A DNA stretch of 17,475 bases, from contig JBFHML010000049.1 of NCBI GenBank assembly GCA_041594335.1, forward strand, positions 1-17,475, in the 5' to 3' direction. The first letter of the stretch is position 1, and each line of letters starts with the position of its first letter. A model generated the notes under the pieces. The model did not search any database. It had not been told where the DNA came from and worked only from the letters and a program-made list of their open reading frames with translations. Below, in pieces: positions 1 through 7,769 of the stretch. The position numbers were made by a program, and so were the translations under genes. Source of the DNA: JAGPUQ01 sp041594335. Lineage in GTDB: Bacteria > Pseudomonadota > Gammaproteobacteria > Pseudomonadales > Porticoccaceae.

Positions 1-338
1 GGCCGGTGCACCGCGATGATGACGCTGCATTAAGAACGCTCCCTACCGATGCTGGGACCGGCCACCGCGGCATGACCGCCATGACACTCGGCGCTGCTGG
101 TGGCGAAAATCCCTATCCAAGACACCGCGAACGAACCACATATCACGCTGTGTGGCTCGCCCATTCGGCACGCCAGACAGACACCAAAATGAGATCAATG
201 CCCATTTCTAGTGTGACGAAGCGCACAGAAATCCCGGCAACCCTATCAATCCCACAGCGAGCTGGCGTATAAAGCCGCCGGAATTTGCCGCACGGCAAAA
301 CCATGGAAAAAACAATTAATCATCAAGGAGTTATGTAA
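1..338. other. Non-coding region upstream of the IPTL-CTERM gene
   Basis: I see no convincing gene in this stretch. A reading frame at 6-272 (+) gives an 88-residue product of low complexity with no recognisable motif and no good ribosome binding site, so I treat it as chance. The right third is more A/T-rich and holds likely control signals for the gene starting at 339: a TATAAA at 268-273 that could be a -10 box (no good -35 box is seen 16-18 bp upstream), the palindrome at 284-299, and an AAGGAG ribosome binding site at 325-330, eight bases before the ATG. An ATG directly followed by TAA (333-338) abuts the real start. Confidence 0.55.
284..299. promoter_or_regulatory. Palindrome TTTGCCG-CA-CGGCAAA, possible operator
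   Basis: Two 7-base arms, TTTGCCG and CGGCAAA, are perfect inverted repeats separated by two bases. The site lies 40 bp before the start of the secreted protein gene and about 10 bp after a TATAAA box. That is where a repressor operator or a small leader hairpin would sit. No T-run follows, so it is unlikely to be a terminator. The binding protein is unknown and the regulatory role is inference. Confidence 0.35.
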
Positions 339-1733
339 ATGCGTAGACGCATTTTCACGGCTATTCAAAAACGAAAGCCCCTGTTATCCCCAGCAATATT
401 CACCCATCCCTCTACGCTTCTACTCTTTGCCCTACTCATCGCGACTTCGTCGCCACCCGCGCAGGCCGAAACCGCGACTACTCAGGGTTATGGCGCCAAC
501 GTCAATCTCGCGCTGAACGTTCTAGGGCTCGGCGCAGATACCGACGCAGTGCCACCGACACCGGTTTCCGCCGGATCGGGATCCGACAGCTATGGCCCGA
601 TCAACAACTCGGCGGCCGGCATCAACGTGGATCTGTTATCGGGGACCGCCGGTGTTTCCACGGGCGTGCTTACCGCCTCGGCACAATACACCAATGCCAG
701 CCAGGCGATAGCCTCTGCCGGTGTCGATGCCACCACCGTCGATCTGGATGTACTGGGTTTGATCGGATTGAATCTCACCGCTGATGCGATCGAGTCAACC
801 AGCCAGATCGACGGCAGCTGCGGCGCACTGGTACCCACCGCCGCAACCACGCTCACCAACGCCCAACTATCGGTGCTGGGCACCCCGCTCGCCCTGGCCG
901 CAAACCCGGCGCCCAATACGGGGATCGATGTCAACGCTCTGGGACTGGCCGGGGTGACCCTGATCCTCAACGAACAAGTGGTCAGCGGCGACGGCATCTC
1001 TTCCAGCTCGATCGTCACCAATGCGCTACGCCTAACCCTCGATATCAATATCATCGGCGTAGCCTCCCTCAGTGGCGAAATCATCTTCGGCCATAGTGAA
1101 GCCGCGGTTTCCTGCAACTCCGGAGATCTTTCGGTCAGCGTCACCTCCAGCCCCGATCCCGGTATTGTGGGCAGCCCCCTGACCTACACCATCACGGTCA
1201 ACAATGGCGGCCCCGACACCGTCACCGGCGTTGCGCTGCAGAATATCCTCAGCCTTCCCGGCACCGTCAGTGTCGACAGTACCCATGCTACCGATGGCGG
1301 TAGCTGCATCGCCGCCGGATTGACCGTCGACTGCAGCTGGCCGAGTGTCCCCGCGGGAGGCTTTGTCCAAGCAACGGTAGTGGTGACGCCAGGCGGTGGC
1401 GGGGCCACCAGTAGTCAGGCGACCGTCAACGGCGACGACTACGACCCCGACGTCACCAATAACCAATTCGTAGCGAACAGCACCGTGACTGATCCGGGTG
1501 ATCCGGGTGATCCGGGTGATCCGGGTGATCCGGGTGATCCGGGTGGTCCGGGTGGTCCGGGTGGTCCGGGTGGTCCGGGTGGTCCGGGTGGTCCAGGTGA
1601 TCCGGGTGGTCCAGGTGGCCCCGGGCCACACTACCCGGCCACTGCGATTCCGACGCTCCAGCATTGGGCGCTGGCGGGCCTGGTCCTGATACTGGCAGCC
1701 CTCGGCGGGAGGCGGCTACGCCGGATGGGTTGA
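339..1733 (+). CDS. Secreted DUF11-domain protein with collagen-like repeat and IPTL-CTERM sorting signal
   Basis: The product is 464 residues and is predicted to be exported and held at or released from the cell surface. Residues 1-43 form a long signal peptide with a basic start (MRRR), a hydrophobic core (27-35) and a likely cut after Ala-Gln-Ala at 41-43. Residues 44 to about 260 are Ala/Gly/Thr/Leu-rich and beta-like, resembling the 'choice-of-anchor P' type region (tentative). Residues about 264-383 match a DUF11 repeat (LTYTITVNNGGPDTVTGV, then a DPDVTNN ending). Residues 385-429 are Asp/Gly-Pro-Gly repeats. Residues 437-464 form the sorting tail: IPTLQHWA, a hydrophobic helix, then RRLRR. 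In known systems IPTLxxWG tails are processed by exosortase H (XrtH), which is not in this window. The usual Gly after Trp is Ala here. The start is set by AAGGAG at 325-330. The gene is alone on this strand and converges on glk. The biological function is unknown. Confidence 0.85.
   Translation: MRRRIFTAIQKRKPLLSPAIFTHPSTLLLFALLIATSSPPAQAETATTQGYGANVNLALNVLGLGADTDAVPPTPVSAGSGSDSYGPINNSAAGINVDLLSGTAGVSTGVLTASAQYTNASQAIASAGVDATTVDLDVLGLIGLNLTADAIESTSQIDGSCGALVPTAATTLTNAQLSVLGTPLALAANPAPNTGIDVNALGLAGVTLILNEQVVSGDGISSSSIVTNALRLTLDINIIGVASLSGEIIFGHSEAAVSCNSGDLSVSVTSSPDPGIVGSPLTYTITVNNGGPDTVTGVALQNILSLPGTVSVDSTHATDGGSCIAAGLTVDCSWPSVPAGGFVQATVVVTPGGGGATSSQATVNGDDYDPDVTNNQFVANSTVTDPGDPGDPGDPGDPGDPGGPGGPGGPGGPGGPGGPGDPGGPGGPGPHYPATAIPTLQHWALAGLVLILAALGGRRLRRMG
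1491..1625 (+). repeat. In-frame 9-bp tandem repeat coding for D/G-P-G units
   Basis: There are fifteen consecutive 9-bp units with no interruption. Six copies of gatccgggt are followed by five of ggtccgggt, then ggtccaggt, gatccgggt, ggtccaggt and a diverged ggccccggg. They encode six Asp-Pro-Gly, six Gly-Pro-Gly, one Asp-Pro-Gly and two Gly-Pro-Gly triplets just before the IPTL-CTERM tail. The near identity at the DNA level, with variants in blocks, points to recent expansion by slippage or unequal exchange. Unit changes keep the frame. Each gatccgggt unit carries a GATC site. Confidence 0.95.
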
Positions 1734-1742
1734 CCACAGGCT

Positions 1743-1785
1743 CCGGCCGGCCGGGGCGCGTCTGCCGCCAATCAAGTCGCGGCAG
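1743..1785. terminator. Hairpin-forming convergent intergenic region, possible weak bidirectional terminator
   Basis: Only 38 bp separate the converging stop codons of the secreted protein gene (1733) and glk (1772). The stretch holds a 12-base self-complementary run of CCGG units (1743-1754) and a perfect 7-bp stem, CTGCCGC (1762-1768) with GCGGCAG (1779-1785), that includes the glk stop. Neither is followed by a T-run on either strand, so a classical intrinsic terminator is not shown. The placement alone suggests a role in ending transcription. Confidence 0.3.
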
Positions 1786-2740
1786 GCGTGTCCCGACCAG
1801 CGCCCTGGGCTAATCCGAGCAATCCCGGGTCCGGGTGCACGATCAAACGCAACGGAATTGCTTCCAGATACGCGGCAAAGCGCCCTTTCGCCACGAAGCG
1901 AGCCGGTAATGGCGATGCCTGAATCCGATCCGCCAATCGAGGCAAAATGCCGCCGGCCAGATAGACACCGCCGCGCGCACCCGTACTGAGCGCCAGATTG
2001 CCGGCAAAACCTCCCAGCAATGAAAAGAACAGCTCCAAGGTCGCAACCGCCAGGGGGTCCGCTCCCCGGATGCCGCGCTCGGTCACGACCTCGGGGGGAG
2101 GCGGCCGCCCGGCCTTACCGGCGATCTCGGCCAGTGCCTGGTAAATTTCAGAAAGCCCAGACCCACACAGCAGACGCTCGGCAGACACGTGGGGATGTCT
2201 ACGGCGCGCCACAGCGATGACCTCGGCTTCGCGGTCGTCGCCCGCCGACAAAGTCGCGTGGCCGGCCTCCGTCTCCAGCACAACATCGGCCCCGGCCGTG
2301 GGAACCCATAGGGCCGCACCGAGCCCGGTCCCCGGCCCCAACACCAAGCAAGGAGCACCGTCTGCGCCGCTGCCGCCACCCAGGGTCAGATAATCCCCGG
2401 TTTGCAAGGTCGCCAGCGACAGCGCCACCGCAGCGAAATCGTTCACCAACCGCACGTGCCGAAAGCCAAAGCGTTCACGCAACCCGGATGCGGAGATCCG
2501 CCACGCCAGATTGGTCATTTCCACTGTGTCACCTTGCACGGGCGCGGCCACTGCCAACCAGAGCTGTAAGCGCTCAGGACTCAGGTGGCGTTCGTCGAGA
2601 TAACGTCCGATCAACGCTTCCAAGTCCACCGCCGTGGCGTTGGCGTAATGGGTCACCGCGCTGTATCGACCGGACACCGTGGTCAACGCGAACCGGGTAT
2701 TGGTCCCTCCTACGTCACCGATGAGTGCGGCAGACGGCAT
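1772..2740 (-). CDS. glk: Glucokinase
   Basis: The product is 322 residues, almost the same as Escherichia coli Glk (321). It phosphorylates glucose with ATP to glucose-6-phosphate in the cytoplasm. The N-terminal phosphate-binding loop is GDVGGTNTR at residues 8-16. The catalytic Asp is in NDFAA (Asp101). GPGTGLGAA (135-143), the TEAGHA segment and ERLLCGSGL follow, then the C-terminal adenosine-site segment GGVYLAGGILPRL. I chose the ATG at 2740 because it overlaps the otsA stop as TGATG, typical of translational coupling, and aligns exactly with the usual Glk N-terminus. An ATG at 2752, inside otsA, would add four residues and has a GGAG only two bases upstream. This is the last gene of the mscS-otsB-GH15-otsA-glk operon. 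It could recycle glucose released from trehalose, or supply glucose-6-phosphate to OtsA. Confidence 0.93.
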   Translation of the reverse strand: MPSAALIGDVGGTNTRFALTTVSGRYSAVTHYANATAVDLEALIGRYLDERHLSPERLQLWLAVAAPVQGDTVEMTNLAWRISASGLRERFGFRHVRLVNDFAAVALSLATLQTGDYLTLGGGSGADGAPCLVLGPGTGLGAALWVPTAGADVVLETEAGHATLSAGDDREAEVIAVARRRHPHVSAERLLCGSGLSEIYQALAEIAGKAGRPPPPEVVTERGIRGADPLAVATLELFFSLLGGFAGNLALSTGARGGVYLAGGILPRLADRIQASPLPARFVAKGRFAAYLEAIPLRLIVHPDPGLLGLAQGAGRDTPAAT

Positions 2741-4110
2741 CAGCGACGGCATTGCTCCAACGCTCCGATGAAGCTGCTGGACCAGTGAAAAATATCATTC
2801 GCCCGAATCCGATTCAGCGCATGCTGCCAACGCTCGCGCCGCTCCTCGATCGGCATGTCCATGGCTCGCCCGAGCGCATCGGCCACCGCTTCCTGATCAT
2901 AGGGGTTGACCAACAGCGCGGAATCCAGCTCCCGAGCCGCGCCAGCAAATTCGGAAAGCACCAAGACTCCCGGGTCTTCGGAAGTCTGCGCCGCGATGAA
3001 CTCCTTGGCGACCAGATTCATGCCATCCCGCAGCGGAGTCACCAACCCCACCCGCGCCATGGCGAGAAAATTCATGATGGTGGCGCGTGCATAGGTCTTG
3101 TTGATATAGCGAATGGGAGCCCAGTCAAATTCCGCGAACTCACCGTTGATATGCCCCACAATAGCCTCGAGCCGCTCTTTGAGCTGCTCGTACTCGGGCA
3201 CATCGGCTCGGGAAGGTTGGGCCACCTGAAGAAACACCACCCGCCCATGGACCTGCGGATAATTGGCCAACAGGTGCGCATAGGATTGAAAACGTTCGGG
3301 CAATCCCTTGCTGTAATCCAGACGATCGACTCCGACGACCAGCGCGCGACCCTGTAGACTGCGCTCCAGGCCGCGCACGGTACGAATATCACGGCCGTCC
3401 GCCACCATCTTGCGCACTTCGTCAACATCGATACTGATCGGAAAGGGCGCAGCGCGACATCGGCGTCCCTCCCATTCGACCACGCCATCACGCGTTACCT
3501 CGGCGCGGGTGAGACGGCGCAGGCATTCGAGAAAATTTTGCGTGTCATCCGGCGTCTGAAAGCCCACCTGATCATAGGCACACAGGTTCCACAGCAGCTG
3601 CTGCCACTGCGGCAACGCCCGTAAGACATCGGGCGGGGGAAAGGGAATATGCAGGAAAAACCCCAAAGGTTGGCGCACATCCGCATCACGCAGCGTATTG
3701 CCGAGGGGAATGAGGTGATAGTCATGAACCCAGATGAGATCCTCGGCTCGCAGCAGGGGCAGCAGCTTACGGGCGAACAGCTCGTTGGTTCGCCAATAAC
3801 GATCCTCGTACCAGTGTCGATATTGCACAGAATCGGCTCGATAGTGACACAGCGGCCACAACACACGGTTGGCGTACCCTTTGTAGTACCCCTCGTAGGC
3901 ATCGCGCGCGAGCGGTAAGGTGGCATAGTCCACCTGATCGACATGGGCCGTCGCCGGCTTGCGCCCATCGTCGGAAACCTTGCCATCCCAACCAAACCAA
4001 AGCCCGCCGCGCTCTCGCAACGCCGCGGTCAAGGCCACCGCTAGTCCCCCGGGAACACTGCCGCCACGCGGTACATTGCACCGATTGGATACCACCACCA
4101 AACGCTTCAA
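2740..4110 (-). CDS. otsA: Trehalose-6-phosphate synthase (GT20)
   Basis: The product is 456 residues (E. coli OtsA: 474) and is cytoplasmic. It joins UDP-glucose and glucose-6-phosphate to give trehalose-6-phosphate. Visible GT20 signatures are the N-terminal loop LVVVSNR with PGGLAVAL (residues 4-27), LWFGWDG (37-43), WVHDYHLIPLG (127-137), GFFLHIPFP (150-158), YDQVGFQT (179-186), GVDRLDYSKGLPERF (260-274) and the nucleotide-sugar site VTPLRDGMNLVAKEF (357-371). The frame stays open upstream to 4596, but that part overlaps the GH15 gene in another frame and has no OtsA similarity. The true start is a TTG at 4110 that overlaps the TGA of the preceding gene and is preceded by a strong GGGAGGGG. 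The start context thus indicates translational coupling to the GH15 gene. The 3' end meets glk. Confidence 0.94.
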   Translation of the reverse strand: MKRLVVVSNRCNVPRGGSVPGGLAVALTAALRERGGLWFGWDGKVSDDGRKPATAHVDQVDYATLPLARDAYEGYYKGYANRVLWPLCHYRADSVQYRHWYEDRYWRTNELFARKLLPLLRAEDLIWVHDYHLIPLGNTLRDADVRQPLGFFLHIPFPPPDVLRALPQWQQLLWNLCAYDQVGFQTPDDTQNFLECLRRLTRAEVTRDGVVEWEGRRCRAAPFPISIDVDEVRKMVADGRDIRTVRGLERSLQGRALVVGVDRLDYSKGLPERFQSYAHLLANYPQVHGRVVFLQVAQPSRADVPEYEQLKERLEAIVGHINGEFAEFDWAPIRYINKTYARATIMNFLAMARVGLVTPLRDGMNLVAKEFIAAQTSEDPGVLVLSEFAGAARELDSALLVNPYDQEAVADALGRAMDMPIEERRERWQHALNRIRANDIFHWSSSFIGALEQCRR

Positions 4111-5900
4111 AAATTCCCCTCCCAGGGGCTCGATAGCCGTAACGCCGAGTTGATCATCCCGACCATGCTGTAGGTCTGCGGGAAATTGCCCCACAGCGTC
4201 CCTGTTCGGGTATCGACGTCCTCCGACAGTAATCCGTGGGGATTGCAGTAACCCAGCAGGTGCTCGAACAACTCTCGCGCCTCTTCGACACGCCCCAAGG
4301 CGTGCAACGCATCGATGTACCAGAAACTGCAGATCGTGAATGCAGTTTCTGGCACGCCAAAATCGTCCTCGGTCGTGTAACGCATGATGAGATCGCCGTG
4401 CTTGAGATACCGCTCCACCGCCGCGACGGTACCGGAGAAACGGGGATCCTCGGCATCCACGAAACCCAATTGCTGGAGCAACAATAAACTCGCATCGAGA
4501 TCGCGGCCGCCGAAACTCTCGACAAAAGAATTCAACTCCGGGTTCCATGCCTGCGCGCAGATCTCCTCGTGCATGGCATCCGCATGCTGGCGCCAATGCG
4601 CTGAGCGGTCATCGAGATCGAGACGCGCGGCAATCCGGGCCAGCCGATCACACGCTGCCCAGCACATCACCGCTGAGAAGGTGTGGACCTTGCTGATACC
4701 GCGAAACTCCCAAAGCCCTGCATCGGGCTGGTCGTAGCGCGCCACTGCGTGGTCGCCGAGGATCTCCAGACGCCGAAACAGGCTGGCCGTTCCGGGGCGG
4801 TATAGCCGCTCGTCGTAAAACACATGGGCGGCGGCCAACACGGTCGCGCCATACACGTCATTCTGCACTTGCGTATAAGCCGCGTTGCCGACCCGCACCG
4901 GCCCCATGTCCTGATAGCCCGGTAGGGTTTCGACGATAGATTCAACGATGTCCTGACGCCCATTGATCCGATAGACCGGCTGAAGGTAGCCATCTTCAGA
5001 CTCCGCCACCCGATTGATGATAAACGCCAGGTACTGTTCCATCGTCTGGGTTGCGCCCAACCGGTTCAGCGCCGCCACCACAAAATAGGCGTCGCGCAAC
5101 CAACAATAGCGATAATCCCAATTGCGACCACTGTTGGGGGCTTCCGGGATGGACGTGGTGACCGCGGCGACAATGGCACCAGTATCGTCGAAGGCATTGA
5201 GCTTAAGGGTGATGGCCGCGCGAATGACCTCACGCTGCCACTCAAAGGGAATCCCCAGAAACCGCACCCACTCGAGCCAATAATCCTGGGTTTCCTCATG
5301 ATAGCGGCGACCTGCGGCGGCCACGGCCTCCGTGAGAGTCTCGTCCGGCCCCAGGACCATAGTAAAAGGGCCGTCGGCAACCACCGGCAGCTCATCAAGG
5401 ATTGCCGTCAGGGAGAAATCCGTGGTCAGGCGCAGCGCCAGTTGTGGGCTGACGTACCGGATATGGTTGCTGCCATGGGTGACCGCAACCGGTGGTTCAC
5501 GGGTAAAGCCGCCCTGCGGCCGCACCATCACGCGGATACGGGGCGTGCCCGCGCAGGGACGAACCTGGCGCACCAACATAACGGGTCGAAACATGCGGCC
5601 GTACTGCTTGAATCGGGGCGCAAAATCGACAATCTCAATCGCCGAGCCATCGCAGGCATACATCCGAGTGACCAAAATCGCCGTGTTTTTTTCATAGTGC
5701 TGCTCGGAATGGCTGTAATCGATCAACTCGACCGAAAACCGACCCTCCTCACCACCCTCCGATCCCCGCAATAGCGCATCGAATACCGGATCACTATCCA
5801 GGCGCGGCATGCAGGACCACACGATCTGCGCCCTGCTATCGATCAGCGCTGCGACGGTGGAGTTACCGATCAAGGCCAAATTGAGATCATTCAATGTCAT
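4107..5900 (-). CDS. Glycoside hydrolase family 15 protein, trehalase/glucoamylase-like
   Basis: The product is 597 residues, the usual size for two-domain bacterial GH15 proteins. The N-terminal beta-sandwich (about 1-200) begins LNLALIGNSTVAALID and includes VWSCMPRLDSDPVF. The (alpha/alpha)6 barrel (about 220-597) has NWDYRYCWLRDAYF (260-273), a candidate general acid Glu398 in GLWEFRG, LDASLLLLQQLGF, GVPETAFTICSFWYIDAL and a candidate general base Glu560 in LLSEDVD, near the end GNFPQTYSM. There is no signal peptide, so it is cytoplasmic. Family members include glucoamylases and trehalases. Its position between otsB and otsA with glk downstream makes trehalose the favoured substrate, but this is inference. 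I chose the ATG at 5900 because LNLALIGN is the conserved family start. It overlaps the otsB end by 14 bp. The upstream GGGGTG is a poor Shine-Dalgarno sequence, which fits coupled translation. A longer frame to 6263 only shadows otsB. Confidence 0.9.
   Translation of the reverse strand: MTLNDLNLALIGNSTVAALIDSRAQIVWSCMPRLDSDPVFDALLRGSEGGEEGRFSVELIDYSHSEQHYEKNTAILVTRMYACDGSAIEIVDFAPRFKQYGRMFRPVMLVRQVRPCAGTPRIRVMVRPQGGFTREPPVAVTHGSNHIRYVSPQLALRLTTDFSLTAILDELPVVADGPFTMVLGPDETLTEAVAAAGRRYHEETQDYWLEWVRFLGIPFEWQREVIRAAITLKLNAFDDTGAIVAAVTTSIPEAPNSGRNWDYRYCWLRDAYFVVAALNRLGATQTMEQYLAFIINRVAESEDGYLQPVYRINGRQDIVESIVETLPGYQDMGPVRVGNAAYTQVQNDVYGATVLAAAHVFYDERLYRPGTASLFRRLEILGDHAVARYDQPDAGLWEFRGISKVHTFSAVMCWAACDRLARIAARLDLDDRSAHWRQHADAMHEEICAQAWNPELNSFVESFGGRDLDASLLLLQQLGFVDAEDPRFSGTVAAVERYLKHGDLIMRYTTEDDFGVPETAFTICSFWYIDALHALGRVEEARELFEHLLGYCNPHGLLSEDVDTRTGTLWGNFPQTYSMVGMINSALRLSSPWEGNF
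4116..4123 (-). promoter_or_regulatory. Ribosome binding site GGGAGGGG for otsA (decides TTG start)
   Basis: Read on the minus strand, GGGAGGGG lies five bases before the TTG at 4110 and within the last codons of the GH15 gene. It is the only strong Shine-Dalgarno sequence near the first conserved OtsA residues, and no ATG is available there. This supports a TTG start. Confidence 0.75.
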
Positions 5901-6651
5901 CACCCCGCTCAGTCGGCCAGCACCGCAACCACTGGTGGACCGCAGCCGGATCGGCGAGCCGATAGCGCGCCGCGGTGGCGCCACCACCCACTTTAATCGA
6001 CACCCCGGAGGCGGCATTGACCACCTCAAAACCGTGTTCGTCGGTGAGATCGTCACCGATAAAGACCGGACATCGACCGGCAAACGGCGCGATCGCCAAA
6101 AACTCCTCGATAGCCACCCCCTTGTCGGCGCCCGCGGGCCGAACCTCGACCACCATATGGCCGCGCTGGATGCGAAACTCCGTCGGCAGCTCGGCTTCCA
6201 GTTCTGCCGCCAACGCAGCCACGGCGGGCGCCTGCGCGGGTGCCGCCCGGTAATGCACGGCAAGCGCCACGCGCTTATGTTCGAGTATCACCCCTGGGTG
6301 TTCGCGAACGAATTGTCTGAGGCGCTGTTCCAACGCGGCGAAAGCCTTGCCTCCTCCGGCTCGCCGTCGCTGCACACCGCCGCCGTCACGACACTCCAGG
6401 CCGTGGAGTCCGGCGACCGCCAGCTCAGGCAAGCCAAACAAACGATCGATGGTGGCAATTTCCCGCCCGCTGACCAGCGCCAGCGCGCCACCACAGGCGG
6501 CCTGTAACGAGCACAGCAACTCGCGTAACCGGACCGGCACCCGCACTGCCATCGGCGTCTCGGCGAATTCCAGCAAAGTGCCATCGACATCGAGAAAGAG
6601 CGCGGAGAGGGCAGGATCGGGTACGGGAGGGCTGCGGGGACCCGCGCTCAT
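5887..6651 (-). CDS. otsB: Trehalose-6-phosphate phosphatase (HAD superfamily)
   Basis: The product is 254 residues (E. coli OtsB: 266). It removes phosphate from trehalose-6-phosphate in the cytoplasm, completing the OtsA/OtsB pathway. HAD motif I is LFLDVDGTL (19-26), with nucleophile Asp21 and acid Asp23. Motif II is the Ser of ALVSGRE (Ser61). AVAGLHGLE (78-86) is the family's substrate-loop segment. Lys177 in GADKGVA fits motif III. Motif IV is FIGDDLTDEHGF (197-208). The ATG at 6651 overlaps the stop of the MscS-type gene (ATGA), with GGAG upstream. It overlaps GH15 by 14 bp downstream. The placement of otsB three genes before otsA differs from the adjacent otsBA order of E. coli. Confidence 0.94.
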   Translation of the reverse strand: MSAGPRSPPVPDPALSALFLDVDGTLLEFAETPMAVRVPVRLRELLCSLQAACGGALALVSGREIATIDRLFGLPELAVAGLHGLECRDGGGVQRRRAGGGKAFAALEQRLRQFVREHPGVILEHKRVALAVHYRAAPAQAPAVAALAAELEAELPTEFRIQRGHMVVEVRPAGADKGVAIEEFLAIAPFAGRCPVFIGDDLTDEHGFEVVNAASGVSIKVGGGATAARYRLADPAAVHQWLRCWPTERGDDIE

Positions 6652-7718
6652 ATGCCTGGCTCCACAGCCGCATCGGGTCGGGGCGCTGCCTCGATCCGCA
6701 CTCTGGGCAAACTATCGGGAAATTCCCGCTGAAGAAAATCCACGAGCTGCTCTCGCAGCGCCACCCGCAGATCCCAGGCGCGGCCCGAATCCGAAGCGCT
6801 GACCAAGGCCCGCAGCTGCAGCGACCGCTCGCTGGCTTCCGTCACTTGAAGCACGCAAACCCGGCCATCCCAGAGCGGATTGGTCTGACAGAGACGCTCC
6901 AGTTCGGCGCGGACCGCGGCCACCGGGACACGATAATCCGTGTGCAGAAACACAGTCCCCAGAATATCTGCGGTACTACGGGTCCAATTTTGAAAGGGTC
7001 TGGAAATGAAATGGGAAAAAGGAACGATCAACCGTCGATCATCCCAAATCCGCACGACCACGTAGGTGGCGGTGATTTCCTCGATACGCCCCCATTCCCC
7101 CTCGACAACGACCACATCGTCGACGCGGATCGGTTGCGTAAAGGCCAGCTGCAATCCAGCGATCAGATTCTCAAGTACCGGTCGGGCAGCCAACCCCAGA
7201 GCCAGCCCGGCAAACCCGGCGGAAACCAGGAGGCTGGTGCCGACATCACGGACTCGGGGGAAAGTCATCAGTGCCGCGGCAACACCAACCACCACGACCG
7301 TACCGATGACGACGCGCTCCAGCACCATCATCTGCGTGTGCATACGGCGGGCGGCGAGGTTGTCCGCGCGACCGATATCGTGGTTACCGCGAATGACATC
7401 GGCCCCGGCATCGATCAACGCCGCAGCCAACCAAGTGACCGAACCGATTGCCGCCAAGCTCAGGCCATGACGAATCAGCGCCAATCGGTGGGGATCTAGC
7501 TCGGTCAGCGCCGGCATCATCCACAATAGTACGATCAACGACAGCACGGCCTGGGCAGGCCGCCGAATCGCCGGCAACACTTCGCGCTGGGCGCGCCAGC
7601 CGTTGCGCGCCCCCAGCGCGAATAACACCCGAAACGCGAACGCCTGAAGTAACAACCCGGCGGCGATGGCCCCGGTGACTTTGAGCGCCACCAGGAAGCC
7701 AAGCTGCCAGGAACTCAT
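6648..7718 (-). CDS. MscS-family mechanosensitive ion channel
   Basis: The product is 356 residues (E. coli MscS: 286), an inner-membrane channel that opens on membrane tension and releases solutes after hypo-osmotic shock. Four hydrophobic segments are seen at about 8-36, 53-72, 80-104 and 132-153. The pore helix at about 160-190 has the family's Gly/Ala pattern (VSAGFAGLALGLAARPVLENLIAGLQLAF). The beta domain follows: PIRVDDVVVVEGEWGRIEEITATYVVVRIWDDRRLIVPFS (196-235). The C-terminal domain (about 250-345) is typical. Extra N-terminal helices place it with larger, MscS-like proteins rather than strict MscS. It opens the trehalose operon and ends in an ATGA overlap with otsB. The 51-bp gap from the monooxygenase gene upstream contains two CCGCCGGC direct repeats but no T-run, so co-transcription with that gene is possible. 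The Shine-Dalgarno sequence is weak. Confidence 0.9.
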   Translation of the reverse strand: MSSWQLGFLVALKVTGAIAAGLLLQAFAFRVLFALGARNGWRAQREVLPAIRRPAQAVLSLIVLLWMMPALTELDPHRLALIRHGLSLAAIGSVTWLAAALIDAGADVIRGNHDIGRADNLAARRMHTQMMVLERVVIGTVVVVGVAAALMTFPRVRDVGTSLLVSAGFAGLALGLAARPVLENLIAGLQLAFTQPIRVDDVVVVEGEWGRIEEITATYVVVRIWDDRRLIVPFSHFISRPFQNWTRSTADILGTVFLHTDYRVPVAAVRAELERLCQTNPLWDGRVCVLQVTEASERSLQLRALVSASDSGRAWDLRVALREQLVDFLQREFPDSLPRVRIEAAPRPDAAVEPGI

Positions 7719-7769
7719 GGGCCGTCGACCTTAGCGGCGGCCGGCGGCCATGGGTTTACGCCGGCGGTT

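Noticed and set aside
6..272. Small 88-codon gene at the left edge
   Set aside because: There is no ribosome binding site, no motif and no support from neighbours.
1491..1625. CRISPR array
   Set aside because: The units are 9 bp, contiguous and coding, with no unique spacers.
1032..1737. Minus-strand frames rich in TRITRT or DHPDHP repeats
   Set aside because: These are antisense readings of the 9-bp repeat, which has no stop in several frames. The plus strand has the signal peptide, domain and sorting tail.
4111..4596. N-terminal extension of OtsA by 162 residues
   Set aside because: The extension is out of frame with, and fully inside, the GH15 gene. It lacks OtsA similarity, and a strong ribosome binding site marks the TTG at 4110.
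5901..6263. N-terminal extension of the GH15 protein
   Set aside because: It overlaps otsB in another frame and shows an Arg/Ser/Pro-rich shadow composition. The family's conserved start, LNLALIGN, begins right after the ATG at 5900.
7719..7769. Intrinsic terminator between the monooxygenase and the MscS-type gene
   Set aside because: GCCGGC-containing repeats can pair, but no T-run follows, and the gap is only 51 bp.
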